A stretch of 64,000 nt of DNA, from positions 62,879 to 126,878 of the forward strand of contig MNCI01000952.1 in assembly GCA_015680685.1 (NCBI GenBank), given 5' to 3'. A program made the translations under genes and the position numbers. Numbering within the stretch: position 1 is the first letter of the stretch; every line of letters begins with the position of its first letter. The notes below the pieces were generated by a model. It did not search any database, was not told the DNA's origin, and saw only the letters and a program-made list of their open reading frames with translations. Below are positions 22,781 through 35,814 of this stretch, one piece after another. This stretch comes from Gnetum montanum. Taxonomy: Eukaryota > Streptophyta > Gnetopsida > Gnetales > Gnetaceae.

Positions 22781-24823
22781 CATAGTGCAGATGTCTAAAC
22801 ATGTTAGACTATAGTAATGCTAAAAATCATGTAAAATATTTAAGCATTAAACCATCATTAAAGAAATTATGCATGAAAATAATGGTAAGTGTAATTCCAA
22901 TATATATATATATATATATATAAAGAACAAAATCACAGTTGAATGCTAAACACATACATGGGTATGATGAATGACATAGATGTGAATTGAAAATTACATA
23001 CCCAACTGTGTGACTCCCCCATAACTGAATTACAAGATACCAACCTTGGACAACATGAATTAAACGCATATATTAAGGAATACAAGCACAACAAATAAAG
23101 GCATAAACATAAGAATTAATAAGAACATGCCTACCATGCATCCTAAACAAGTTAAAAGGCTCTAAAACATGTAATACCATCAACAAAATAAACTGAGACA
23201 TACAAGAACATGAAGTATAACTTAGTTAGACATTCAATCCATAATCAAAATAAGTAGGTAGAGAATAAAGGTGAAAATAAATAGTCTTGGTTAAACCATT
23301 AGGCTCATGAAATCACAACCACACAAATAGAAGATTAATTAAGTGCCTTATGTCATGCAACTGTTGCTACCTCTAGGAAATAACCTTGAGCTCACTCACT
23401 CACAATGCCAAGCCACCAATGATTCATAAGTTGGTCCTCCTCATAGCACACACTTGTCTTTTTTTCCCTTGTGATACTTGTTAATGGAATGCCCATGGAT
23501 TCCCAACAACTAGTAAGACATCATCATTAACTACGAGTCCAACATCCTAGATGATGAAATCTCATTCTCCATTTCACTCAATCAACTCCCTATCATATAC
23601 AACATTGCATGTAATAAAAGGAAAGAGTGAGAAAGAATAAAAGATGGATAAGAGAGGGAATGCCAGACTGCAACATTACTAGATCCTTAGCCAACCATTC
23701 AATTAGCTCATGGGAGCATGTGAGCACATCCTACACTCCACGAAAGATCTACTATCATATCCCTTCACTGCTACTTGTTCACATGGTGGGGATAGATCAT
23801 CAAGTCTCCCTTCCATGTGCAAGTTCATACCTACCACTATTGGTGCCATCTAGCCTTGATTGTTTTGTGGTCTAACCATTGGTGAAACTAAACCAAGACA
23901 ATCTATCATAGATCCTTTAGAAGTCAATACTATGATTTGATTTTCCTCCAATCGTGCATGCATGCATACTAGGTTGCATGAATTTTTCTTTACTAGAAAC
24001 CTCTCATTGATCCCTCTGGTTGTGCTAACTAATCCTAATCATAACAGTGATTACAATACAATGACCAAGTAATTAGATTTTTCGTGATGCGATACGATCA
24101 TGGTTTGGATCAAAGGTTATGATCTTGACTCCTAGGAATAAATGAATTCATGATTTTGGTGGAAGTAACATTTGACATTACCAAAGTTTACTAAAAGAGA
24201 GACTTCTAGGCCTTCATGGTTATGGGTAGGGATGATCAAGAGATTATATTGGACTATTATATTTGGAAGTTAAGTGATCTAGAAAACAAGTTAAACATGA
24301 GATAGACTTACATGTGTATTGGTCTAACCTCTTATTCTGATCGGTTTAGGATGATAAGAACACCAATTTGTGTGAACTGTTGAGCTTTGTATCATATTAC
24401 TCTTTCTATTATCTTCTCTTCTCCTCATTATTATTCTTATTATTTTTCATTTATTTTTTCTATTGTTTTTCATTTTTTTCCATTTCTTTCATCATTTTTC
24501 ATCTTTTCTTTCCTTTATGAGAAGAGGGTTTTTCAAATAATGCGTAGGAATTTTGGAAATGATTAAAGTGCTAGATCATCGCTTAGAGTCTTCAACTTAT
24601 ATAAACATGAGAATTCATCCCTCACCACATGGCACACATAAGTCCATGAGATCATGCACCTCTTCTAATTAGCATGGCTAGGTATGGTAGCACATGCACC
24701 TTAGTCCAATCACACTAATTAGACCTATCTAGTGATCACAAGGATTCTTGATGATACACCCTTTCCTTGTCAGTGATCAAGCACTCTTCTAAAATTCTAG
24801 AGCTTGCACCTTGGAAATTGGAA
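22780..24823. other. Unassigned AT-rich region with a TA microsatellite
   Basis: A pure TA run of about 24 bases is at 22899-22922. A pyrimidine-rich tract lies at 24400-24520. No coding region, LTR pair or tRNA-like head was recognised in either strand. Confidence 0.45.
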
Positions 24824-25885
24824 ACTAGAAATTTTTATTATATGTAGAAAATCACAAAGGATTTGCTAGATGGTTACAAAGCCTCAGTATAGAGGATTAA
24901 TTTGAAAGAAAGCAATCAATAGATTATAATTAATAGTATAACTCAATCGAATGTAAGCCAAAGATGGGAAAATTAGAAAAAATATATTCATCTTCTATGC
25001 TTTATTTGTATACTATGCAAATACACTCTTCTCTTGGTAAACTGATCTAACAACCTATCTTAATAAGGAGAATGTGAGAGCTCATTCTTGCTTTGGCAAT
25101 TTGATTCCTTAAATGAATAGGAATAGCTAAGAATATATAATTTTGAGTACTAGATAACAAACCTCCTCTAACAGAGTGTAAATAAAAATGCCATTTTCTT
25201 AATGTGTTTAAGAAAACTTTACCCAAGAGCTTTTCTTTTATAGTTTTCTAGAAGAGCCTTTTCTTTATAAAAAGATCTTTTATTACAAGATTTCATGATT
25301 GAAGCCATAATTTTCCTTGATGTGACCATCCATTTTCTTATGTAGCATTCATTATCTTCTTAGCATAATTAACTTCTTCCATGTGACTTAAATTTTGAGT
25401 ATAAACAATAAATTGACAAAGGGCTTCAACTTTAAGAGGAAGCAAATCTACTTCTAAGAGCAAGATATCATAAGAAGTCTTCATTTTCAGTTGAAATTTA
25501 CATACAATAAATTGTTTTTGAACATGCTCTAATTTTCTCCAATTATGTGTAGAAAGAGAAGGTTCCCAAGCAACACACGCATATAATAATACACATTGGA
25601 CAAGACTATGAAAAAGTTTCTTTATGATCTTCCATGCCAAAATCTGTTTCATGCTACAATTATTTCTTAGAGCAAATAGAACTCACATATTACTTGAAAT
25701 TATTTAAGAAATAAGGGTATTGCAACTATAATTATTGGCAAATTAAATTGCCAAATATTTATAAGATTCACATCTATCAATAGTTTTTTCTCTAAGGAAA
25801 AAATTGTAATTTCTATTTCTAGTACCAAAAACTAGAATTGTAGTCTTATCAATACTAACTTTCGTATCAGAATGGTTGTAGTAAT
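24824..25885 (-). pseudogene. LINE ORF2 3'-half fragment
   Basis: This fragment is homologous to 2430-3440. The best-preserved part (25652-25338) reads ILAWKIIKKLFHSLVQCVLL followed by YACVAWEPSLSTHNWRKLE, the post-catalytic thumb/connection region of a LINE reverse transcriptase. The 3' end at 24824 matches the end of the first copy. The 5' end is truncated inside the RT core at about 25885. Confidence 0.7.
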
Positions 25886-26385
25886 AATAAGGCTTGGGAT
25901 TAAACCCATAATCTTAGGTTCATGAAATCAAATTCTAAGATGTGGATCCACCACCTGCTCATGATTCTAATAGCATAAGCTTCAACAGTTTGCAATGGAA
26001 CTATTCCTCATTAAATTTAAGCCTAGTTCATCGATGATGGATTCAGAAAAGTAGGTTGATGAATTTCATTGTGAGATCATTCCATCTATCAAGGTTCCAC
26101 TTTGGACCAGTTTAGCACTCTCAAATCATCATCATATTTGTAACTTACCCATCCACCATTGGATTATTAGATGAGCATTCATAAAGCATATTAGTTAGTT
26201 TTCCCTCACATACAAACATGCATAAAGAAAAGAAAAGATCATGAATGATTAATTATTAAGCTCAAAAAATGTAAAATTTCAAACTAAACATGTCAACTTT
26301 ATTAAAAGACATAAACAAAATAAAAGAAAATTAATAAAATTCAACATGGCATGTAGGATTCCTCCTCCACAACTAAACCATGCCT
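25886..26385. other. Unassigned AT-rich stretch
   Basis: No feature was recognised. It probably contains the downstream part of the minus-strand Gypsy element whose integrase C-terminus starts at 26765. Confidence 0.35.
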
Positions 26386-26765
26386 ATAACCTAATAGAAC
26401 TTTGAGTGTAAAATACAAAATTTCTTGTTATGTATTCTTATATAGGAAAGACATTTTTTGTAGTACTTTGTTGCCTATTGACTAAAAAAATTTTATTTGG
26501 CTCATTTGGATGGTAAATATGTGTTATGCCAAATTCGTAATTAGTGTGGATGGTATAGGATCATTTTCATTAAAATTGAAAATTTTCCAAATGCAACAAG
26601 TATGATGGATTGAAATAGAGGACCTTATCACTAGGTTTGAAATCAAAGTGTCTTACATGAACATCATTGTAAGCCTTGGTGTAGGAATGTTCTAACTTGT
26701 TATGCATTAATGTGAGTCTATGATTCTCATTGAGAAGATAGAGATTAATCAACCTCTCCTACAAG
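26385..26765 (-). pseudogene. C-terminal part of a Gypsy integrase
   Basis: Minus-strand translation gives RLINLYLLNENHRLTLMHNK then YNDVHVRHFDFKPSDKVLYF. This fits the helix and SH3-like segment that follows the core of plant Gypsy integrases (consensus L..L.E.R, then YN..V..R.F..GDLVL). The matching zinc and core domains lie at 34049-34690, on the far side of element A, so A appears to sit within this older element. Confidence 0.6.
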
Positions 26766-26769
26766 ATTA

Positions 26770-28690
26770 CAATAATGCCACACCTAGTGAGGAAGTTCAT
26801 TGGAGAACCAACAAACTATATGACAATGAAGATTGGAGTACGCAACCTGAGGTCAGGGTTTCTTATAAACATAAACAAAAGCAACATCGTCTCAACGCAC
26901 GAAAGCATAACTTACAAGATGACGGTGAACCCCTATTGGCCACTAGAAGCTTAACAAAAATACAAAAGGTTGTTCAAATCTTTCATAGGCATCGTAAAGA
27001 GAGCCATCTACCCATGATCGATTTAAAAAACTTCCCTACTTTCTCAGGAGGCTATGACTTAGATCCGCATCAACATTTGCAAGCCTTCTATGATTCTTGT
27101 GCATGGAACAACATTGATAATGGATGACAAAAACTCAAGCTCTTTCCTATGACACTCGTTGGCCAAGCAAAAGTATGGTATAGATTGTTAAAACCAAATT
27201 TAATACAACGTTGGCCAACAATGGTAGAAATTTTTAATGAAAGATATCAAACCTACGCAATAGTGTTAGCCTTGAGGAAACAAATCTAAGAGTGGAAACA
27301 AGCACAACATGAACCCTTGGACATGGCCTTAGAAAGATATTATGCATTGTTAAACAACTGTTAAGGCCATGAGTTCTCTGAGGAAAGGCTAATGTACCAT
27401 ATCATTGATGGGCTACGTAATGAAAAAAGAGACCCTTTGAATGTATGCCTAAGGTCAACTATATGAACTACGAACCCATCAGGTCTAAGAGCTTATTAAG
27501 CAGGTAGCAAAAGAGGAAGGAGAAATGGCTAGACAGGAGAGTGTTGAAAAACATCAACGGGACCCAAATCTCAACTTAACAAAGGTCCATGATCATAAAA
27601 AGGAGAAATAAACCTATCACAAGGAGAAAGAACCATCTTTGCCGATACAACAATCATTAGAGGAAGTCAAGGCAAAGATCAATAAGATGTTGGAATGGAT
27701 GTATCAAAAGTGTGGAGAAGTTATCAATATTATTGGAGATAGAGTTTTGACAACCCAAGAAGCAGGACAAAAAATTAGACATTCAGAAAGAAGGAATAAA
27801 GAAAATAAGAGCTCAACTGCTGATCATATGTATGAGTGCAACATTTGCATGTACGATCACCCCAAGGGCCAATGCCCAATCTTGTTACATTTATATGAGC
27901 ATTAGGGAAACACGTTACATCCAGAGTTCGTACAGAGATATTGTGTTCGATCACAGTGGCAACAATCCCAATCGTGGGGGAAACCATCCTTACACTAGAA
28001 ACATCCTTCATATTGTCTGAATCCAAATGCTTATCTAGTTCAACATCATGTTTCTCCAACTGGGCCAACATACTCTATCTCACCACATTACCATTCTCCA
28101 CAATACTATAAGCCCATGTCCTCAATAGAACCATCGTCTTGTGCACCTTACACTTCTCCCAATTTTTAACATTCTCATCCTTTCCCTCCTTCTACATCGC
28201 CACCAATTGTTCCTAAGGTGCTTGCACCACAGCAACAACCCACGAATGTCACTTGTGCTACTACTGTCAACAGCAGTGAGAGGCCTCCTCAACATTGAAG
28301 GCATCCCTTCTTTAGAAATGACCCTAGTGCATCCTCCAACTCAGCACAAGTCCAACATTGTGGTGCACCCTTATCTTCAAACCCAATGCCTCATGTTACT
28401 TCATCAGGGCCACCAATCAACACTCCAACAACCATACGGCCCAATGAACACAGTCATGGAAGGCAACATCCTGATCCTTGCATACCATCTAACGATTCAA
28501 AATATCATAGTGGATCAACTCATTATCTAGGAACTACATCGTATAAATTGCCCCACTATGCTTATTATAATCAGGTGTGTGAACCCTAATGGGATAAATA
28601 TGACCGAGTCCCAATATTTTCAACATGCAAGGATCCTCATCTTCCATTTATTAATCTTTGCCATGCTCAACTGTTTAGTTATGGGGGATA
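26770..28690 (+). pseudogene. Gypsy gag remnant of element A
   Basis: The frame includes GEPLLATRSLTKIQKVVQIF, FPTFSGGYDLDPHQHLQAF, then KLFPMTLVGQAKVWYRLL, the core of the Retrotrans_gag domain. Downstream are DMALERYYALL and a zinc-knuckle-like CNICMYDHPKGQCP (CX2CX3HX4C, near 27837). A Pro/Ser/His-rich tail ends around 28690. Several stops and frameshifts are present. The CX2CX3HX4C spacing and the tRNA-Asp primer site of the related minus-strand element suggest the Athila/Tat branch. Confidence 0.75.
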
Positions 28691-30060
28691 CCCCCCATTC
28701 TAATAGCAAGTAGGAGTAATAAATATTTTTCATTTTCTTTAATTTTACAACTTTTTGTTTTCTAGTTTTTCATTTTTCAATTTCTTGTTTTATATTTTTG
28801 TGTTTTTATGTTTTATAAGTAATCTCATCTATGAATAAAACACTCATGTGACTCGTTGGTTGAGGTGTGTTCTATGTTATCGAGTCTCAAGTGATCAATT
28901 ATTGGGACAGTGAGCCCATCACACCCACTCATCCACTCTACAAATAAGAGGCTCTATTCGAGGGTACAGTGATATTCTTGACATTCTTAAAACTTAAAAT
29001 TAATTTTGTGTTCATTGTACTTAGAATGAAGAAGGATGGACCAAGAGGGAATGATTAGGGTGTGACACCAAAGGGACTTGCAGATTCTCTTTGGTGACGT
29101 TTGTGGGAGTTATCATGCAACGTGGTTGTACTAAGATCCTTGTAGATCTAACAAAAAATGGAAGTAAGAGTAATCAAAAAGGGAACTCAAAAATCCAATG
29201 CTATTCTAGGGGGTCCCATTGGAAAGACATGCACCCATGCCTGAAGGTTGGCAACTTCTCTAGATTTAGTATTCAAAAAAAAGAAAGGAAAAAGAAAAAG
29301 AAAAGAAGAAAAACAAAGTGCCACAAAACAAAAATCACTCCTCCCTTGAATAAAATGCCAAGTGATTGTATGCCTTGTTGTTATGGTATTCTCATAGTTG
29401 CTCATCATGGGATGAAACAATGCTGTGTCACTGATTAGAGGAATCCACTTGGTGCTGATCTTGGAACGACGAGTTAATGGCGCCTTAATCATGCTTTACA
29501 CGTAGGATTCACTGTGCCTTGGGTCGGCTACCTCATGCCCCAATCTCTACGATCCCTTCTATAACCCATTTCATCTCACTGTTCATGTAATTATCACTTG
29601 TGTCTCATGTAACGTAGAATTCTTACCTCATTTCAGTGATATTTACATGTGTGTGTTTTGTGGAATTAGTGTGGATTACATTTAACCCTTTTAGTGCCCA
29701 TGGACACTTTTAAGTGTGGTTACACAAGGGCAATATAGGTTGGAACCTGCTTTGGGGAGGACCCACTTGTGTAATCTCTTGTAATTCTCACTTATAACAT
29801 AGCTGACACACACCATTTATTACCCTCAGCATATTTGCCAACAATTTTCTTTCCCTTATTACTACCCCTCTGAATCTATCATTCCTATGTACCATCACAT
29901 CACCTTTTTCTTACTATCGGAGGTTTTTTTGATCAATTACACTCACTCATTATTATTCGTGCCTTCACAAGAAGCTCAATTACCCTAGAATTTTCTAACC
30001 ATAGCTCAATGTCCTAAGTTTACAATGTTCATTTCTAGAAAACCTTTAAAAATTTGGTAT
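28691..30060 (+). other. Non-coding middle of element A
   Basis: No pol domain is visible. Part of it (29650-29780) matches 34830-34905 in element B. A purine-rich run occurs at 29270-29315. Confidence 0.45.
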
Positions 30061-30090
30061 TTTTAGTGTTGTGACAACATCACTAGGGCC

Positions 30091-30120
30091 GCGATATCGC
30101 ATCCCCTCGGCTTATAAATA
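30091..30120 (+). promoter_or_regulatory. Internal promoter of element A
   Basis: A perfect 10-bp palindrome GCGATATCGC (30091-30100) is followed 12 bases later by TATAAATA (30113-30120). Sequence downstream of this TATA is unrelated to the LTR leader, so it is not an LTR. The equivalent place in element B (35193-35275) has several GATATC/AATATC copies and a TATATATA. Confidence 0.6.
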
Positions 30121-30530
30121 GGAAAGCCCCCTCGCAACACTTAGCATCATTTTTCACACTTCACGCGGGGGAGATTTCAAATTTTTTCTCTACGACTTGC
30201 GATTGCGTGACCCTTGCTTTCATAGCCATATCTCACTTGCTGGTACTTCAATTTTACTTCCATTTGAACCTGCTTGAACCCGGAGTGTTCAGCTTAGTCG
30301 TGGGGGAGGGACATATGCCGAATAGTGCATAAATTTTTTGGAATTTTTCATCCCCCAAAGGACATCATTAAGGCTAATTAGCTATAATAATATGGATAAT
30401 TGTGCCAAAAATCATTTCATCCCTAGGAACATCAGGAGACAAAAAATTGGAAACCACCTAAGTAACAGGACTCACTATTACAATCATTCAAGAAACATCA
30501 CACGAATAGAATAAAATTGAATTAGTAAAG

Positions 30531-30596
30531 GTAAGTAGTAAGGTATAACTTCACTTCAGAAACAACCTTACTAATGCTTGGCCCATGTGATTGCAG
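30531..30596 (+). other. Probable 66-bp intron before the accessory ORF
   Basis: The donor is AAAG|GTAAGT (GT at 30531), a branch-point consensus TACTAAT lies near 30570, and the acceptor TGATTGCAG ends at 30596, immediately followed by ATG. Element B keeps a related but weaker arrangement ending gattgtag at 35812. Splicing is inferred from consensus sequences only. Confidence 0.45.
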
Positions 30597-33235
30597 ATGG
30601 CCCTAAAACATGGACAATGGGAGGGTCTTGCTTAAGGTGGAAGCAAACGATCTAGGAGAGGCGGAAGATAAGATCCTGCCAGACAACATGCAGAACAGGA
30701 GGAACAATCATTTAGCATTCATCAAGAGGACCCTCCAACCATACAGTCCAGGCAGGCAATAGGAGGAGCTACTGCAACACCTGAATAGGGACAACATCTC
30801 ATGTTGCCCCAAGATTGTGTTCAAGCTATCCATAAAAGATCCACATTCATGGTAGTGATTGTGGAACTGAACTTTGAATCTTTGCAAAGTTCACTCCTGA
30901 GGCTATTAGAGATCACCTCAAAGGGTCTCCATTATGGCCTACCCTCTCTGAAAGTAGTGCTTGGTACCTAGGGAAGACATACCAATTTTGGCACAACAAA
31001 GAACAAGGCACCACCATCAACATTTGTGGTGCAATAGTCAATTTCTCCACGCAGGCCTTTTCGAAAGTATTAAACCTTCCGAATACAGGGCCCAGGGTTG
31101 CTCAGTTTTCTACCTGTTTAGACCCCAATGTGCAACGAGTTTGGTTAGAAAGGATGTATGGTAGGGAAAAGACATTTGGAGAGTTGACGACAGAAGAGAG
31201 GATTTACTTCAAGATTGGAACGTATCACATCTTCCCCATGAAGGGCTTAAAAAGAATATCAACATATGTGGCAAGAGGATGTGCAGTGCTGATGGAAAAT
31301 GTTAATGCTAACCTGCCTCATCTATACTTGACGGAGATCCTGAGGTGGTTTGAGGAACGAAAGATAGGGAAAATGGCGTTGCCTTTCCCTTGTCTTATCA
31401 GGAAGCTGTGCCAACATGCTGGTATCAGAGGATACACTAATGATGTCCTCAAAAAGGCCCAGAATTCTTCATATGCTAAATTGTTAAAGTCCCCAGCTCC
31501 AAGGAAAAGCACTGGTGAGATGTTGGGATCGGAACGAGAAGAAGAATAGACAGCTGGACCAACTGCAACTCAACTTGTAAGACCCAGCCGACCTCCAAGT
31601 ATGGGACCTAGCCAACAATAGGAAGTAGGGCCTAGCACGAGCCAAGACNNNNNNNNNNNNNNNNNNNNNNNNNNNNNNNNNNNNNNNNNNNNNNNNNNNN
31701 NNNNNNNNNNNNNNNNNNNNNNNNNNNNNNNNNNNNNNNNNNNNNNNNNNNNNNNNNNNNNNNNNNNNNNNNNNNNNNNNNNNNNNNNNNNNNNNNNNNN
31801 NNNNNNNNNNNNNNNNNNNNNNNNNNNNNNNNNNNNNNNNNNNNNNNNNNNNNNNNNNNNNNNNNNNNNNNNNNNNNNNNNNNNNNNNNNNNNNNNNNNN
31901 NNNNNNNNNNNNNNNNNNNNNNNNNNNNNNNNNNNNNNNNNNNNNNNNNNNNNNNNNNNNNNNNNNNNNNNNNNNNNNNNNNNNNNNNNNNNNNNNNNNN
32001 NNNNNNNNNNNNNNNNNNNNNNNNNNNNNNNNNNNNNNNNNNNNNNNNNNNNNNNNNNNNNNNNNNNNNNNNNNNNNNNNNNNNNNNNNNNNNNNNNNNN
32101 NNNNNNNNNNNNNNNNNNNNNNNNNNNNNNNNNNNNNNNNNNNNNNNNNNNNNNNNNNNNNNNNNNNNNNNNNNNNNNNNNNNNNNNNNNNNNNNNNNNN
32201 NNNNNNNNNNNNNNNNNNNNNNNNNNNNNNNNNNNNNNNNNNNNNNNNNNNNNNNNNNNNNNNNNNNNNNNNNNNNAAGGCACTCAAGGCCTTACAAGAA
32301 GAAAAAAAGTAGCTTGTTGCTAACAACCTTCAGTTGACCACTGTGGAGAAGCAAAAGAATGTTCTCGAGGAACACTTTCATCAGTTGTGAGAACAATTCA
32401 TCCAGGTCAACCAAGACATGAGCCGCTTAGCCATGGAGAATTCAACCCTCTTAATGGAGGAGGTACACACTATTCGTCAAAAGTCAGCTATCGAGATAAG
32501 AGTGTAACAAAATGAGGCTAAACAACACAAAAAGCTAAAGGACCATTTTTGGGACCAGGTGGGGATGTACAAACAAATCCTTGAGAAGGAGATCCATATG
32601 ACCAAGGCCCACATCAACGCTATCAGTGCACAAGACACTGATTGGACACATATGCCTTTCCCCACCAAGTGGAAGTTAAGAACTGGGACTTGTAGATCCA
32701 AGATATTACAGAATACATGGAGTTGGAAAACTTTCGGTATGCCAACCTCACCATGTTAATAGTAGGGCACCTAAGAACTGAGCTCGAGCAACAGGTAGCT
32801 ACCACCTACATCAAATACGAAAAAGAATTTGCAGAATGCAAGAAGGCATTGCAACAACTAGAGGTTGCAAATTCTGAACTTGAGGTGGTAAAGGCAAGCT
32901 ACCAAGGCCAAAAATGTGTCACAATAGATTTGGCTTGATGGCTTGCGGATTTTCAAGAATACAGAGACAAAGCTAGAGCCTATGAAGAGGAATGATGGGT
33001 ATTTGTGGCTTGGTATGTCAAGGCTAATCAAATGTTTCCACAATTACCCTGCTCATGCGAAGTGCCGACTTCGTCAAACATCAGATCATTAGCATGGATG
33101 GCATAAGATCCCCAGACCAAAGAGGAGAAGCTCCAAGCCATACTCCAACACCATCAAGCCTCAAAAACTGGAGCACTAGACAAAGGGAAAGCACCAATGG
33201 AGGAGCCACCACTAGCAGGAACTACATGAGTTTCA
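30597..33235 (+). pseudogene. Accessory ORF of element A (globular domain plus coiled coil)
   Basis: The best-preserved part is 31130-31549, with GREKTFGELTTEERIYFKIG, HIFPMKGLKRIS, LRWFEERKIGKMALPFPCLI and RKLCQHAGI. The pattern recalls the domain annotated as putative plant transposon protein in Gypsy-like elements, but that is a memory-level match. After the assembly gap (31649-32276) the translation is strongly heptad-like (LTTVEKQKNVLEEHFHQL, then KHFWDQVGMYKQILEKEI), a long coiled coil. It is homologous along its length to element B's ORF. It lies where Athila-type elements carry an extra 3' ORF. No membrane segment is seen. Stops and the gap prevent judging function. Confidence 0.55.
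31649..32276. other. Assembly gap (628 N)
   Basis: A run of undetermined bases sits inside the accessory ORF of element A. Any reading frame crossing it is meaningless. Confidence 0.99.
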
Positions 33236-33284
33236 CCAATTTTGTAGTTGTAGCACATTCTTTGTGTTGTATCTTAATTTTTTT

Positions 33285-34048
33285 TTCATTCCACGCTGCG
33301 ATATCGCAGCTTGTCTCATCATCTATAAATAAGAGGTAGATAGAAGAGTTAGTGAATCAGTAGGTTAGTTCTTAGTTTAAGTGTTTAATTTCTTTCTCTC
33401 AACCCTTCTCTTCTCGTGTATGCCTGCAATGTGGTGATTGTAATTGTACAGAACCTTTATTCGAGTGTGACGTACTTGGACACGCACATGACCGAAAATA
33501 AAGATTGATATTACTTCATCATTGCAGCATTCACTTAGCTTAATTATTTAATTAATTGTTATTTACTACTTTCCTAGTTAATCTCTCTCACCCTTAAACT
33601 CATGTTAAACACGAAATGAGTATGAATTGATTATGAGCATTTAAGTGTGACTACTTGGTAACCCAGTAGCGTACCTAGGATCTACGCTTGGTAATCCTAG
33701 TAGTAGTTGTGCACGAAGTCCAAGATGTGTATGGATAATCGAGGAACGGATGCTCATCGCACTTAGGCTAGTTTAGATTCTCTCTCACCCTTTCTCTCCT
33801 AGCTTAGTTAACGTTATCTTTCATTGCCTTTAGGAGTAGCATTAGGTTAGAAACCGCATCATGCACCTCACTCTGGACTAAATCATATGTGACAAAGATA
33901 ATACTAGTCCAGGTGAGAAGACAGCGAACTGCGACCTAAGGCTAACTATCTAGATGCCACAACTAGTCCGTTTGCGGAGTTCAACCGGATCGTTCATGTA
34001 ACACTCGTATTCATATGGTTGAGTGTAGGGGTACCTCGCCACTCATCA
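33285..34048 (+). repeat. 3' LTR of element A, 5'-truncated
   Basis: The end cactcatca at 34048 and the leader after the TATA match solo LTR L7. The U3 before the palindrome is missing: polypurine tract and LTR start present in element B have no equivalent here, so a deletion joined internal sequence to U3. Confidence 0.75.
33295..33330 (+). promoter_or_regulatory. LTR promoter of element A
   Basis: A perfect 16-bp palindrome GCTGCGATATCGCAGC (33295-33310) lies 13 bases before TATAAAT (33324-33330). Confidence 0.75.
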
Positions 34049-34690
34049 AGGCCCAAGGAGCATGATTAAGCTTATTGGCCTAATCTCTTTTGTACCCACT
34101 GATCCTTTTTCTAAGTATTCTAAAAATTTTATGGTGAGTAACTTTCACTTAGCCATGAGCCCACTCATGATAAGGGGAATTTTATTTATGATTAACTCCA
34201 TAAGATTTAAATAAATCCTTGAAAACCCTACTAGTAAAGTACGTACTACTATTAAATATTAAGATTTGAGGAATACTAAGCCTATGAAGTAAATGATTTT
34301 GAAGGAAGTTTGTTGTAGTAGTAGATGAACAATGCTTAATAGCAATAACATTTATTCACTTCGTGTATTAGTATATGCATAGAATGGTGTATGCTTTATC
34401 ATTGAAAGTTAAAGAGATAGGGCTAATGAAGTTAATCCCTCACATGTTAAAGGGCTTCAGTGGTTAGAAACACTATTGTGGTTCCTTCATCGGTGAGGAC
34501 ATACCCGCTCACATTAGTACTTGTCACAGTAGCACATGAAGTGTTGAGCATCACAAAACATGGTGAACTAAAAATAGCCTATGAGCAATAGCTTTGTTGT
34601 GGCTCTCTTTCTTGCATAGTACCCACCACATAGACCATGGTGTGTGTGAACTAAGATGGTATCTTAGCTCTCTTCTAGAATACAACACCT
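34049..34690 (-). pseudogene. Gypsy integrase fragment (zinc-binding and catalytic core)
   Basis: Minus-strand translation with few frame changes gives HHGLCGGYYARKRATTKLLL, then GYF and FTMFCDAQHFMCYCDKY (the HHCC zinc domain), then GINFISPISLTFNDKAY, RLSIPQILIFNSSTYFTS and FKDLFKSYGVNHK (the integrase core with its D-x-D region decayed). It stops at the end of element A's LTR. The remaining C-terminal part is at 26765-26385, about 50 residues being lost in between. Confidence 0.75.
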
Positions 34691-35814
34691 TATGTGGCCA
34701 TTAGGGAATCTTTTGTAAAGATGCTCTTTGACAATCAACTAAAGAATCATCTAGTGTTGGAATCATTGGATCTTTCGTTTATCCCACCCAAGAGGTATCT
34801 TGTAGATCACCAAGCAATTAAGAGTGTATGTGAACTATGGGTAGCCACATTAAGGGCTGGAGCCTGCTTTTGGAAGGATCCACTTGTATAACTATTGTAT
34901 CTTATACTTGCCAAGTAATTCCACATCATCTTGGACCTTCCAAAAATCAATAAACACTTTCCATATCATTGCAAAATATCTGTTCTACAAATATGAATCC
35001 ATTACCCTTCTCACCCAACTTATAAATTTTTCTTGCCTAAGATTCCTTCTCTGTGAACTTCAAATGACAAATTTTTGACAAAATTATGCATATTTTCATC
35101 ATTCAAGCCCTCTAAGCCACCTTAAAACCTTTCAAACATCCAAAAGAATTAAATTTTCCAATTAGACCCTTCTAAAAGATGAAATTTCTAAGGCTTCGAT
35201 ATCATATCACCAATATCAAATCTACCTCGATATCAAATCCTTAATGTCAGGTCCCTCAAAATCTATATATATTAGTGAGACTTTGAAGACTTTTCATTCT
35301 TTCTCATTTGACACAAGGTAGATTTTTCCAATTTTATTCTATGGAAAAAAGCTCTAACCTCCTAGATTTTTGAAGGCATAACTTGATCACTCTCTAATTT
35401 TCGTGCTCTTTGAACCCATTTGATCCTGAAGTGTTCAACTTAGTCTAGTAAGGAAAATTTAAACCAATTGTTTTGGAAAAGCCTAACATCTAGAAGGTAT
35501 TTTAAGGGTAAGTATGGAGAGGAAGTTGAAATTCTTAAGAATAAATCAATCCTACTAATGCCAAAATACTTACATAATGTTCCTAAGGAATTATAAGTAG
35601 CAATATAAGAAAGTCATACATAAGGCCAAAACGAATAATTTTGAGGAATTATAAGAATGTTAACACTTATGGGATAAGTTTTTTGAAAATTCTTCTAACT
35701 TCGCAATCATGATAAACTAAGAACTTAATGAAACTAAGGGTATGAGTAAGGTATAAATCCATTAGAAACACATGGAAATACCTTAGTAATTTTGAAATCT
35801 TAATGATTGTAGAT

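Larger units (their letters stand above)
26770..34048 (+). mobile_element. Element A: 5'-truncated Gypsy-like element with accessory ORF
   Basis: In order it contains a gag remnant (26770-28690), a non-coding part, an internal TATA promoter with a GATATC palindrome (30091-30120), a probable short intron, an accessory coiled-coil ORF (30597-33235, including the assembly gap) and a 3' LTR ending at 34048 with cactcatca. No 5' LTR or pol was found. Element B (34690-39710) has the same internal promoter, ORF and LTR order, which supports treating these as parts of one family. Confidence 0.6.

Noticed and set aside
30060-30330. 5' LTR of element A
   Set aside because: Sequence after its TATA does not match the leader of the 3' LTR at 33285-34048, while it does match the interior of element B.
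31484-32326. Long minus-strand open frames across the gap
   Set aside because: Most of their length is undetermined N bases.
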